From the NCBI GenBank assembly GCA_015056315.1, contig SVGN01000021.1, positions 1 to 42,447 on the forward strand: a DNA stretch of 42,447 bases, in the 5' to 3' direction. The stretch comes from Clostridiales bacterium (GTDB lineage: Bacteria > Bacillota > Clostridia > Christensenellales > Aristaeellaceae). How positions within the stretch are numbered: the first letter of the stretch is position 1; each line of letters starts with the position of its first letter. This document shows, one piece after another, positions 16,076-24,399 of this stretch. Both the position numbers and the translations under genes were made by a program. The notes beneath the pieces are model-generated. The model searched no databases, was not told where the DNA came from, and worked only from the letters and a program-made list of their open reading frames with translations.

Positions 16076-17713
16076 ATGACGATCATCGATTTGCTCGAGC
16101 GCAATGCGTCGCTCTACACCAACGAGACTGCTTTGGTAGAGATCAACCCCGACCAGCCGGAGACCCGCCGCACCACCTGGCAGGAGTTCGAGCTGGTGGA
16201 GCCCACCCCCAAGGTGCGCCACTACCGCCGCGAGATCACCTGGGGCGTGTTCAACGAAAAAGCCAACCGTCTTGCCAATATGCTCACCCAGAACGGCATC
16301 GGCAAGGGCAAGAAGGTAGCCATTCTGCTGATGAACTGCATCGACTGGCTGCCCATTTATTTCGGCATCCTCAAGAGCGGCGCTCTGGCCGTACCGCTCA
16401 ATTTCCGTTACGCCTCCTCCGAGATCGAGTACTGCCTCAACCTGGCCGAGGCCGATGCGCTCATCTTCGGGCCGGAGTTCATCGGCCGTGTGGAGGGCAT
16501 CGCAGACAAGATCGGCCGCAGCCGCATGCTCATTTATCTGGGCGCAGGCTGCCCCGCCTTTGCCGATGATTACAACGACCTTACCTCCGAGTGCTCCGGC
16601 GTTTTCGCAGGCTGCCCCCTTACCGAGAACGATGATGCCGCCATCTATTTCTCCTCCGGCACCACCGGCTTCCCCAAGGCCATCCTGCACAAGCACCGCA
16701 GCCTGATCCACTCCTGCAAGGTGGAGCAGGCACACCATAGTCAGGGCCGCAGCGATTGCTTCCTGTGCATCCCGCCGCTGTACCACACCGGTGCCAAGAT
16801 GCACTGGTTCGGCAGCCTGCTGGCAGGCTCCAAGGCGGTCATTCTCAAGGGCACCCGCCCCGAGACCATCCTGAAGGCCGCCAGCGAGGAAAAGTGCACC
16901 ATCGTGTGGCTGCTGGTGCCGTGGGCGCAGGATATCCTTGCTGCGCTGGACCGCGGCGAGCTGAAGCTGGAGGATTACGAGCTCTCCCAGTGGCGGCTGA
17001 TGCACATCGGTGCCCAGCCCGTGCCCCAGAGCCTGATCCGCCGCTGGCTGGAGTACTTCCCCGATCAGGAATACGATACCAACTACGGTCTGAGCGAATC
17101 CATCGGCCCCGGCGCCGTGCACCTTGGCGTGGAGAATGTGCACAAGGTGGGCGCTATCGGCATCCCCGGCTACGGCTGGGAGACGAAGATCGTCCACCCC
17201 GACGGCACCCCTGTGGAGCGCGGCGATGTGGGCGAGCTGATCCTCAAGGGCCCCGGCGTGATGACCTGCTACTACAACGACCCCGCCGCCACCGCCGAGA
17301 CCCTCAAGGACGGCTGGCTCTACACCGGCGATATGGCCATGCAGGATGAGGACGGCTTCATCTATCTGGTAGACCGCAAGAAGGATGTGATCATCACCGG
17401 CGGCGAGAACCTCTACCCGGTGCAGATCGAAGACTTCCTTGCCTCCAACCCCAAGATCTGGGATGTGGCCGTGATCGGTCTGCCGGATCCCCGCCTGGGC
17501 GAGATCGCCACGGCGATCATCCAGCTGCACCCGGATGTGGAATGCAGCGAGGAGGAGATCAACGAGTTCTGCAAGACCCTGCCCCGCTACAAGCGCCCCC
17601 GCAAGATCATCTTTGCCGATGTGCCCCGCAACCCCACCGGCAAGATCGAAAAGCCCAAGCTGCGCAAGATGTACGGCGGCGAGGGCCTGGTAGCCAGCCA
17701 GAACAAGTCTTAA
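16076..17713 (+). CDS. AMP-dependent acyl/aryl-CoA ligase
   Basis: A 545-residue class I adenylate-forming enzyme that joins a carboxylic acid to CoA through an acyl-adenylate. The ATP-binding loop FSSGTTGFPKA, the NYGLSES block, the hinge motif DGWLYTGDMAMQDEDGF with DRKKDVI, and the C-terminal catalytic Lys in NPTGKIEKPKL are all intact. The acid substrate cannot be read from sequence; fatty, aryl or arylacetic acids are all possible. An insertion after the first helix (PTPKVRHYRREITWG, about residues 42-57) is unusual. It is the first gene of an operon with iorAB, a phenylacetate-CoA ligase and an ACT protein, so an aromatic acid is the most economical guess. Confidence 0.9.
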   Translation: MTIIDLLERNASLYTNETALVEINPDQPETRRTTWQEFELVEPTPKVRHYRREITWGVFNEKANRLANMLTQNGIGKGKKVAILLMNCIDWLPIYFGILKSGALAVPLNFRYASSEIEYCLNLAEADALIFGPEFIGRVEGIADKIGRSRMLIYLGAGCPAFADDYNDLTSECSGVFAGCPLTENDDAAIYFSSGTTGFPKAILHKHRSLIHSCKVEQAHHSQGRSDCFLCIPPLYHTGAKMHWFGSLLAGSKAVILKGTRPETILKAASEEKCTIVWLLVPWAQDILAALDRGELKLEDYELSQWRLMHIGAQPVPQSLIRRWLEYFPDQEYDTNYGLSESIGPGAVHLGVENVHKVGAIGIPGYGWETKIVHPDGTPVERGDVGELILKGPGVMTCYYNDPAATAETLKDGWLYTGDMAMQDEDGFIYLVDRKKDVIITGGENLYPVQIEDFLASNPKIWDVAVIGLPDPRLGEIATAIIQLHPDVECSEEEINEFCKTLPRYKRPRKIIFADVPRNPTGKIEKPKLRKMYGGEGLVASQNKS

Positions 17714-17810
17714 GAGAAGGGCCTGTGAGCGCTGCCCGTACCCGGCAGGGGCCAAGGCCTCTGCATTCTGCCCCCCTGACTATCCCCCCTTTTGAAAGGA
17801 ATACATCACC

Positions 17811-19541
17811 ATGAAAAAGCTTTTGATCGGCAATCAGGCGGTTGCCATGGGTCTCTACCACGGCGGTCTGGGTCTGGCCTCCAGCTACCCCGGCACCCCC
17901 TCCACCGAGATCACCGAATTCCTTGCCATGAACGATGATATCCACACCGAGTGGGCCCCCAACGAGAAGGTGGCCATGGAGGTGGCCTTCGGTGCCTCTC
18001 TGGCCGGCATGCGCTCCACCTGCGCCATGAAGCATGTGGGCCTCAATGTGGCTGCCGACCCGCTGTTCACCCTGTCCTACACCGGCGTGAACGGCGGCAT
18101 GGTCATCTGCGTGGCAGACGACCCCGCCATGCACTCCTCCCAGAACGAGCAGGACAGCCGCCACTACGCCATCGCGGCCAAGGTGCCCATGCTGGAGCCT
18201 GCCGACTCTGCCGAGGCCTATGCCTTTGCCAAGAGCGCCTTTGCCCTTTCCGAAAAGTACGATACCCCCGTGCTGCTGCGCATGTGCACCCGCATCGCCC
18301 ACAGCCAGAGTATCGTGGAGCTGGGCGAGCGTGAGGCCGTCGAGGTAAAGCCCTACGAAAAGAACCCCGGCAAGTACATCATGATGCCCGGCAACGCCAA
18401 GAAGCGCCACCCGGTGGTGGAGGAGCGCACCGCCGCCCTTGCCGAAATGGCCAACGATTGCATCTACAACACCGTGGAGATGGCTGCCGACAACAAGATC
18501 GGCATCATCACCTCCGGCACCTCCTACCTGTATGTAAAGGAAGTGATGGGGGAGAAGGCCAGCATCCTCAAGATCGGCATGCCCAACCCCCTGCCCGGGA
18601 AGCTCATCCGCGATTTCGCCGCCAAGGTGGAAAAGCTCTATGTGATCGAAGAGCTGGATCCCGTCATCGAGAGCTATGTGCGCTCTCTGGGCATCGAAGT
18701 GGTGGGCAAGGAGCTGTTCAGCCCCATCGGTGAGTTCTCCCAGCAGACCATCGCCGCTGCTTTCGGCCTGCCCTCTCCCGCCAGCATCGCTGCCGACTCC
18801 GCCGTGCCCGGCCGCCCGCCCATGATGTGCGCAGGCTGCCCCCACCGTGGTCTGTTCTACACCCTTGCCAAAAACAAGATCACCGTTCTGGGCGATATCG
18901 GCTGCTACACCCTGGGCGCTGTGCCGCCGCTGAATGCGCTGGATTCCACCCTGTGCATGGGTGCCTCTGTCTCCGGCCTGCACGGCTTCAACAAGGCCCG
19001 CGGCGAGGAAGCCGAGGGCAAGACCGTAGCCGTGATCGGCGATTCCACCTTCATGCATTCCGGCATGACGGGTCTGGTGAACGTGGCCTACAACGCCACC
19101 AACTCCACCGTCATCATTCTGGATAACTCCATCACCGGCATGACCGGCCACCAGCAGAACCCCACCACCGGCTACAACATCAAGGGCGACCCCGCCGCCA
19201 AGGTGGATCTGGAAGCCCTCTGCCGGGCCCTGGGCATCGCCCGTGTGCGTGTGGTGGATCCCTACGACCTGAAGGCCTGCGAGACCGCCGTGAAGGAAGA
19301 GCTGGCTGCCAAGGAGCCTTCCGTCATCATCTCCCGCCGCCCCTGCGTGCTGCTCAAGACCGTCAAGGCCAAGCCCGCTCTGGTCATCGATCCGGAGAAG
19401 TGCAAGAGCTGCAAGCGCTGCATGAGCCTGGGCTGCCCCGCCATCAGCATGCACGGCGGCAAGGCCCGCATCGATGCCACCCTGTGCGTGGGCTGCGGCG
19501 TTTGCAAGCAGCTGTGCGCCTTTGACGCCATCGGCGAGTAA
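17811..19541 (+). CDS. iorA: Indolepyruvate:ferredoxin oxidoreductase, alpha subunit
   Basis: A 576-residue subunit of the enzyme that interconverts aryl-pyruvates (indole-, phenyl-, hydroxyphenylpyruvate) and arylacetyl-CoA with ferredoxin and CO2. The N-terminal pyrimidine-binding domain begins with AVAMGLYHGG and SYPGTPSTEI. The thiamine diphosphate domain has GDIGCYTLG and GDSTFMHSGMTG...NSITGMTGHQQNP. The last 55 residues carry two [4Fe-4S] motifs, CKSCKRCMSLGCP and CVGCGVCKQLC. Family length is normal. A GAAAGGA ribosome site precedes the start, and the gene is followed after 15 bp by the beta subunit. Direction in vivo depends on ferredoxin redox state: aromatic amino acid fermentation, or reductive synthesis of aryl-pyruvates from arylacetates. 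Confidence 0.96.
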   Translation: MKKLLIGNQAVAMGLYHGGLGLASSYPGTPSTEITEFLAMNDDIHTEWAPNEKVAMEVAFGASLAGMRSTCAMKHVGLNVAADPLFTLSYTGVNGGMVICVADDPAMHSSQNEQDSRHYAIAAKVPMLEPADSAEAYAFAKSAFALSEKYDTPVLLRMCTRIAHSQSIVELGEREAVEVKPYEKNPGKYIMMPGNAKKRHPVVEERTAALAEMANDCIYNTVEMAADNKIGIITSGTSYLYVKEVMGEKASILKIGMPNPLPGKLIRDFAAKVEKLYVIEELDPVIESYVRSLGIEVVGKELFSPIGEFSQQTIAAAFGLPSPASIAADSAVPGRPPMMCAGCPHRGLFYTLAKNKITVLGDIGCYTLGAVPPLNALDSTLCMGASVSGLHGFNKARGEEAEGKTVAVIGDSTFMHSGMTGLVNVAYNATNSTVIILDNSITGMTGHQQNPTTGYNIKGDPAAKVDLEALCRALGIARVRVVDPYDLKACETAVKEELAAKEPSVIISRRPCVLLKTVKAKPALVIDPEKCKSCKRCMSLGCPAISMHGGKARIDATLCVGCGVCKQLCAFDAIGE

Positions 19542-19556
19542 GGAGGAATAGCAGCA

Positions 19557-20129
19557 ATGAAAACTACCAGCATTATGATCGTCGGCGTCGGCGGGCAGGG
19601 CAGCCTGCTGGCCTCCAAGCTGCTGGGGCAGCTTCTGGTGGATGAGGGCTACGATGTAAAGGTGAGCGAAGTGCACGGCATGAGCCAGCGCGGCGGCTCC
19701 GTTGTTACCTATGTCCGCTACGGCGAAAAGGTCTACTCTCCCATCGTTACCGAGGGCGAGGCAGACTACATCATTTCCTTTGAGAAGCTGGAAGCGGCCC
19801 GCTATGCCGCCTTCCTCAAGACCGATGGCCGGATGGTGGTCAACACCCAGGAGATCGACCCCATGCCCGTCATCATCGGCGCGGCCACCTACCCCACCGA
19901 TGTGCTCAGCGAGCTGAAGCAGAAGGGCCTCAACATCGACGATTTCGACGCCCTCACCCCCGCGGTGGAGGCTGGCTCCTCCAAGGCGGTCAACATCGTG
20001 CTGATGGGCCGCTTTGCCAAGTATGTGGATATTCCCTACGAGCGCTGGATCGCCGCCATCGAAAAGGCAGTAAAGCCCAAGTTTGTGGAGATGAACAAGC
20101 GCGCTTTCGAGCTGGGCTACCGCTCCTGA
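19557..20129 (+). CDS. iorB: Indolepyruvate:ferredoxin oxidoreductase, beta subunit
   Basis: A 190-residue gamma-domain-like subunit that completes the IorAB complex. The opening IMIVGVGGQGSLLASKLL is the typical glycine-rich start of the 2-oxoacid:acceptor oxidoreductase gamma/beta family, followed by EVHGMSQRGGSV and the AADYI-like block EADYIISFEKLEAAR. The start has a strong TAAGGAGG. It sits directly after iorA and 48 bp before the paaK-type gene, so the operon is tight. Confidence 0.95.
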   Translation: MKTTSIMIVGVGGQGSLLASKLLGQLLVDEGYDVKVSEVHGMSQRGGSVVTYVRYGEKVYSPIVTEGEADYIISFEKLEAARYAAFLKTDGRMVVNTQEIDPMPVIIGAATYPTDVLSELKQKGLNIDDFDALTPAVEAGSSKAVNIVLMGRFAKYVDIPYERWIAAIEKAVKPKFVEMNKRAFELGYRS

Positions 20130-20177
20130 GGCTGCACTGCCTTCCCCGCAATAACAACAGAACTGAGGCGAGCACCA

Positions 20178-21485
20178 ATGGAACAACGATACTACCAGCC
20201 CGAGATCGAGACCATGCCCGTTGAGGAGATCAAAAAGCTCCAATCCGAAAAGCTGGTCAAGCAGGTCAGGCATGTATACGACCATGTACCCTACTACCGC
20301 GCCCTGATGGAAGAAAGAGGCGTAAAGCCCGAAGACATCAAGGGCATCGAAGATATTGCCAGACTGCCCTTCCTGACCAAGGCCGATCTTCGGGAAGCCT
20401 ATCCCACCGGTCTTTTGGCGGTTCCCCAGAAGGATTGCGTCCGCATCCACTCCACTTCCGGCACCACCGGCCGCCGTGTGGTGGCTTTCTACACCCAGCA
20501 CGACGTGGATCTGTGGGAGGATTGCTGTGCCCGTGCGATTATGGCTACCGGCTGCACTGATGAGGATGTGTGCCAGGTCGCTTACGGTTATGGCTTGTTC
20601 ACCGGTGGCTCCGGTCTGCATGGCGGTTCCCATAAAGTGGGCTGCCTTACGCTGCCTATGTCTTCCGGCAATACCGAGCGGCAGATCCAGTTTATGATGG
20701 ATCTGGGCGCTACCCTTCTCTGCTGCACCCCCTCCTATGCCGCCTACCTCGGCGAGAGCCTGAAGGAAATGGGCTACAAGCCCGAGGATAACAAGCTCAA
20801 GGCCGGTATCTTCGGTGCCGAACCCTGGACCGAGGAAATGCGCCGTGGCATTGAAGCGTCTCTGGGCATCAAGGCCTACGATATCTACGGCCTTACCGAG
20901 ACCTCCGGCCCCGGTGTGGCCTTCGAGTGCAGCGAGCAGAAGGGTATGCACATCAACGAAGACCACTTCTATGCCGAGATCATCGATCCCGATACCGGCG
21001 AGGTGCTGCCCGAGGGCAGCAAGGGCGAGCTGGTATTCACCAGCCTGGACAAGGAAGCCTTCCCCCTGCTGCGGTACCGTACCCGCGATATCTGCGTGCT
21101 CACCCGTGAGCCCTGCGCCTGCGGCCGTACCCACATCCGTATGTCCAAGCCCATGGGCCGCAGCGATGATATGCTCATCATCCGCGGTGTGAATGTGTTC
21201 CCCAGCCAGATCGAGACCGTTCTGCTCAAGGAGGGCTACAGCCCCAACTACCAGATCGTGCTGGATCGCGTGAATAACAACGATACCTTCGATGTAAACG
21301 TGGAAATGAACCCCGACCAGTTCGTGGATACCGTCGGCGGCCTTACCAAGCAGGAAAAGGCGCTGGCTGCCGCCATGAAGACCATGCTGGGCATCAACCC
21401 CACGGTGCATCTGGTCTCGCCCAAGAGCATCGTGCGCAGCGAGGGCAAGGCCGTCCGCGTGATCGACAAGCGCAAGCTGTTCTGA
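20178..21485 (+). CDS. paaK: Phenylacetate-CoA ligase (PaaK type)
   Basis: A 435-residue adenylate-forming ligase that activates phenylacetate or a related arylacetate (indoleacetate, hydroxyphenylacetate) to its CoA thioester. PaaK-branch motifs are visible: YDHVPYYRALMEERGV near residues 35-50, the phosphate loop STSGTTGRRV (about 96-105), YGLTETSGPG, and the C-terminal MGRSDDMLIIRGVNVFPSQIE. The CACGRTH segment matches the Cys-rich loop of this branch. The product, arylacetyl-CoA, is the substrate or product of IorAB encoded just upstream. Together they could turn arylacetates from the environment into aryl-pyruvates for aromatic amino acids, or run the other way and conserve energy. The downstream ACT gene suggests allosteric or regulatory control. 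Confidence 0.93.
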   Translation: MEQRYYQPEIETMPVEEIKKLQSEKLVKQVRHVYDHVPYYRALMEERGVKPEDIKGIEDIARLPFLTKADLREAYPTGLLAVPQKDCVRIHSTSGTTGRRVVAFYTQHDVDLWEDCCARAIMATGCTDEDVCQVAYGYGLFTGGSGLHGGSHKVGCLTLPMSSGNTERQIQFMMDLGATLLCCTPSYAAYLGESLKEMGYKPEDNKLKAGIFGAEPWTEEMRRGIEASLGIKAYDIYGLTETSGPGVAFECSEQKGMHINEDHFYAEIIDPDTGEVLPEGSKGELVFTSLDKEAFPLLRYRTRDICVLTREPCACGRTHIRMSKPMGRSDDMLIIRGVNVFPSQIETVLLKEGYSPNYQIVLDRVNNNDTFDVNVEMNPDQFVDTVGGLTKQEKALAAAMKTMLGINPTVHLVSPKSIVRSEGKAVRVIDKRKLF

Positions 21486-21509
21486 TGTTTGGGAAAGGAG
21501 CATGAAAAG

Positions 21510-21941
21510 ATGGCTATCAATCAGTTGACTGTATTTGTGGAAAACAAGCAGGGTGCGCTGGTGCAGATCACCGAAGCGCTGGCCGCCGTCAATGTGGATA
21601 TTCGTGCCCTGTCCATTGCCGATACCCAGGAGTTCGGCATCCTCCGGCTCATCGTGAATAACAACGAGGCTGCCACCGCCGCCCTCAATGATCTGGGCTA
21701 CATCATCAAGAACATCGATGTGGTGGGCGTCAAGATCGGCGATGCCCCCGGCAAGCTGTCCAAGGCGCTGGATGTGCTGGATAAGTCCGGCATCAATATG
21801 GAGTACCTTTATGCCTTCCTCACCCGCACGGAGAAGCATGCCTATGTGGTGATCCGTGTGGCGGATAATGAGGCCGCTGAGGCGGCCTTTACCGCTGCAG
21901 GCTTCCATATCATTACCGATGCGGATGTTGCCAAGCTGTGA
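21510..21941 (+). CDS. Tandem ACT-domain amino-acid-binding protein
   Basis: A 143-residue protein of two ACT domains (about 1-70 and 71-143) without any catalytic part. Each has the expected glycine turn (NKQGALVQITEAL in the first, DAPGKLSKALDVL in the second). Such stand-alone double ACT proteins bind amino acids and are frequently found beside arylacetate-CoA ligases in anaerobes. Start at 21510 is chosen from an upstream GGAAAGGAG and family length; an earlier in-frame ATG at 21489 would add seven residues. It is the last gene of the operon, with a terminator hairpin at 21970. An aromatic amino acid is the likely ligand, but this is inference. Confidence 0.88.
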   Translation: MAINQLTVFVENKQGALVQITEALAAVNVDIRALSIADTQEFGILRLIVNNNEAATAALNDLGYIIKNIDVVGVKIGDAPGKLSKALDVLDKSGINMEYLYAFLTRTEKHAYVVIRVADNEAAEAAFTAAGFHIITDADVAKL

Positions 21942-21969
21942 CCGATCACAGCAGTGCGGGCCGTATCTG

Positions 21970-21999
21970 CGAACGCCTTCCCGCCCGGGAGGGCGTTCG
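21970..21999 (+). terminator. Terminator after the ACT gene
   Basis: Complementary arms CGAACGCCTTCCCG (21970-21983) and CGGGAGGGCGTTCG (21986-21999, one wobble) are followed by TTGCGTTT. The two-base loop means the innermost pairs must open. Confidence 0.7.
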
Positions 22000-22048
22000 T
22001 TGCGTTTGGGTACACCTTGCATCCATCAGGAAACGGAGCGTGAAAACG

Positions 22049-22441
22049 ATGCTGTACCGATACAACGAGCCTGTTGCCCCGGGGGCTTTGGCCGACCTTC
22101 GTCAGGCCGTGGGCTGGAACCGGATGGAGCAGGCCTATGCCGATCCCCGGCTCACCTCCTACTGCCACATCGCCGCCTATGAGGGGGATGCGCTGGTGGG
22201 CTACATCGATTGTGTATCCAACGGCGTTACCGATGCGTATATCCAGGATCTGATGATCCACCCGGCTCATCAGGGGAGGGGCATCGGCACCGAGCTGATG
22301 CACAGGATGCTTGCCGCCCTGAAGGAGAAGCGCATCTACATGGTCTCCGTCATCTTCGAAGAGGCGTTGAAGCCCTTTTACGCCCGCTTCGGTTTTTCGC
22401 CCATGCTCAGCGGGCAGCTGGAGACCTTTCACTGCGATTGA
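22049..22441 (+). CDS. GNAT family N-acetyltransferase
   Basis: A 130-residue single-domain acetyltransferase that would use acetyl-CoA. Motif A is clear: the strand IQDLMIHPAHQGRGIGTELM holds the pyrophosphate-binding Q/RxxGxG/A loop (QGRGIG). A late FYARFGF block matches the common GNAT end. The acceptor is unknown. The start at 22049 (MLYRYNEPV) has GGAG eight to ten bases upstream; the frame is open further upstream but passes through the preceding terminator. Confidence 0.88.
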   Translation: MLYRYNEPVAPGALADLRQAVGWNRMEQAYADPRLTSYCHIAAYEGDALVGYIDCVSNGVTDAYIQDLMIHPAHQGRGIGTELMHRMLAALKEKRIYMVSVIFEEALKPFYARFGFSPMLSGQLETFHCD

Positions 22442-22453
22442 AAAGCCCCATAC

Positions 22454-22502
22454 AAAAAGCACCGCAGCGCTGCACGCTTTCGGCAGTTCTGCGGTGCTTT
22501 TT
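22454..22502. terminator. Bidirectional terminator between two GNAT genes
   Basis: Perfect 14-bp arms AAAAAGCACCGCAG (22454-22467) and CTGCGGTGCTTTTT (22489-22502), giving T-runs in both directions, between convergent genes. Confidence 0.9.
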
Positions 22503-22513
22503 CGTTTGTTGGG

Positions 22514-23314
22514 TCACTGGGCGAGCGCAATGGTGCACAGCTTGCCCCTGAGCACGTAGCCGATCTTCTCGTAGCAGGCGTTGGAGGCGGCGTAGTCCGC
22601 ATCGGTGTAGAGCATGGGCATGAGCCCCTGCCGGGCGGCCAGCTCCGTTACCTGATAGACCAGATGCTGGGCATAGTGCCGCCTGCGGTGCTCCGGCACG
22701 GTGTAGACGCTGCCCACGCAGCCCAGCCCGTCCTCTGCGTTCAGCGAGCAGCAGGCCACGGTCTCGCCTGCTTCGTTTTTCCAAAGATAGAAGCCGCCGT
22801 TTTCGATGCGCTGCCGGGCCAGCCGGAGGCAGTGCTCCATGCTGCTCCTGTCCTGCCCCACATCCTCGTGGAAACGGTCGATCAGCTGGGCCGCTTCCTC
22901 CGCATCCCCGGAGGTGCAGCGGTAGAGACAGCCGTCGGTGGGCACGGCCGGGGCGATGGCCTGCGGGCAATCGTAGGCAAACATGTTGGTCACGATACGC
23001 AGCTTCAGCCCGCTTTGCGCTGCCAAAAGCAGAAAGGCTTCGGCCAGCTCGTATTTCAGGTTGTAGCGGTAGCCCTCCTCAAAGGGGCAGGCGCTCTGCG
23101 CCAGCTGCCAGGCCCGTTCGGCATCCGTGGGCGCAAGACCGTCGGGGGTCCAGAGCCAGACCGGGTAAGGGGCGGTGGTATGGCAGAGGATGAGCTTTTC
23201 GTGGTCGGTGCGCACCACATTGCAGGGGTAGTGCAGCACCCGGCGCAGCACCGAAAAGGTATAGGGGTCGCTTTCCAGCAGGCGGAAGTCCCGCTCGTTC
23301 ACTGTATGCTCCAT
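22514..23314 (-). CDS. GNAT family acetyltransferase with N-terminal extension
   Basis: A 266-residue protein whose C-terminal half is a GNAT domain: VGSVYTVPEHRRRHYAQHL carries the acetyl-CoA loop in a variant form (RRRHYA instead of RGxGxA), and YEKIGYVLRGK ends the domain. The N-terminal half, with FSVLRRVLHYP and HTTAPYPVWLW, looks like a diverged second acetyltransferase-like lobe; the two-lobe arrangement is known in several clostridial GNATs. Substrate unknown. It is the last gene of a leftward three-gene operon, 26 bp after the serine hydrolase gene. Confidence 0.82.
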   Translation of the reverse strand: MEHTVNERDFRLLESDPYTFSVLRRVLHYPCNVVRTDHEKLILCHTTAPYPVWLWTPDGLAPTDAERAWQLAQSACPFEEGYRYNLKYELAEAFLLLAAQSGLKLRIVTNMFAYDCPQAIAPAVPTDGCLYRCTSGDAEEAAQLIDRFHEDVGQDRSSMEHCLRLARQRIENGGFYLWKNEAGETVACCSLNAEDGLGCVGSVYTVPEHRRRHYAQHLVYQVTELAARQGLMPMLYTDADYAASNACYEKIGYVLRGKLCTIALAQ

Positions 23315-23340
23315 TGGGGGTAAAGCCCTCCTTGCAATGC

Positions 23341-24399
23341 TTATTCGCCCGCAGCCGCGTACACCGCATTGTGCAGCAGCCTGCGCACCCGGTAGATGCC
23401 GGTGGAATCCCGGGAGGGGCAGATGCGGTTGGTCAGGAACACGATGTACAGCCCGCTCTCCGGCTCCAAAGTAAGGCTGGTGCCGGTAAAGCCCGTATGC
23501 CCGATGGTCTGGGCGGGGAACAGGTCGCCGGTAAAGCCGTTATCCAGCCGGGGCAGGTAGAAGCCCAGACCGCGGCCCTGAGGCATATCCGGGGTGTGGT
23601 TCTGCATGCTCAGCCGCACCGCTGCGGTGGAAAGGTAGCGGGAGCCGTCCGGCAGCTGCCCCTTGCGGGCCAGCATCTGCATGAACAGGGCCAGGTCATC
23701 CATGGTGGAGAACACGCCTGCGTTGCCGCTGACGCCGCCCAGGAACCGGGCGTTCTCGTCGTGCACCTGGCCGGAGAGGCACTGGCCGTCGTCCTGCATC
23801 TCGGTGGCGGCAATGTTGCCGGGCTTGGGCAGGTAGCCGGTCTTCTGCATGCGCAGCGGCCAGAAGACCTCCTGCTCGGCCAGCTCGTTGAGGGGCAGGT
23901 CGTACAGGCATTCCAGCAGCTGCCCCAGCAGGATGTACCCTGCGCAGCAGTACTGTTGGCCCATGCCGGGCCGGTAGCGCAGGGGAGCCCGCAGCAGCAG
24001 CTCAGCGGTATCCTCCGGGTCTTTGCCGGTCTCCCACAGGTGCAGCCCGCTGGAAAAACCCGCCGTATGGGTCAGGATCTGCCCAATGGTGATGTTCTGC
24101 TTATCCTCCGGCGCGTCCACGAAGGTGCCCAGCTGATCCCACAGGCACAGCTTGCCCGCTTCCATGGCCCGCAGCGCCAGCATGCCGATGACCAGCGGCT
24201 TGGTAAGGGAGGCCAGGTCGTAACGGGTGTGCTCGGTGGTCATGGGGGCATCGTCCTCGATGGACAGCTGCCCGTAGGCGCGCCGGAACAGTACCCGGTC
24301 GCCCTTGCCCACCAGCAGGTTGGCGGCGGTGAAGGCTTCATCGCTGATGGCCTGACGGATCACCTGATCGGCCTTGGAAAAATCGGCTGTGCGCATCAT
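23341..24399 (-). CDS. Serine hydrolase of the beta-lactamase (class C / penicillin-binding) family
   Basis: A 352-residue enzyme of the serine beta-lactamase-like esterase group. The SxxK nucleophile motif is SLTK at residues 64-67 (within LASLTKPLV), and HTG in IGHTGFTG replaces the KTG box, as in many esterases of this family. The second motif, usually YxN, reads Y150-C-C. There is no signal peptide, so a cytoplasmic esterase or peptidase role is more likely than drug resistance. Its ATG overlaps the stop of the HAD gene by four bases (24396-24399), indicating coupling. Substrate is unknown. Confidence 0.88.
   Translation of the reverse strand: MMRTADFSKADQVIRQAISDEAFTAANLLVGKGDRVLFRRAYGQLSIEDDAPMTTEHTRYDLASLTKPLVIGMLALRAMEAGKLCLWDQLGTFVDAPEDKQNITIGQILTHTAGFSSGLHLWETGKDPEDTAELLLRAPLRYRPGMGQQYCCAGYILLGQLLECLYDLPLNELAEQEVFWPLRMQKTGYLPKPGNIAATEMQDDGQCLSGQVHDENARFLGGVSGNAGVFSTMDDLALFMQMLARKGQLPDGSRYLSTAAVRLSMQNHTPDMPQGRGLGFYLPRLDNGFTGDLFPAQTIGHTGFTGTSLTLEPESGLYIVFLTNRICPSRDSTGIYRVRRLLHNAVYAAAGE

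Noticed and set aside
17607-22022. A 1471-codon leftward open frame under the ior/paaK operon
   Set aside because: Antisense shadow; it crosses four well-supported genes, is rich in Gly/Ala/His in a pattern typical of reversed GC-rich codons, and has no ribosome site.
23341-24399. Antibiotic-resistance beta-lactamase
   Set aside because: No signal peptide, altered second motif and HTG in place of KTG favour an esterase-like enzyme; resistance cannot be claimed.
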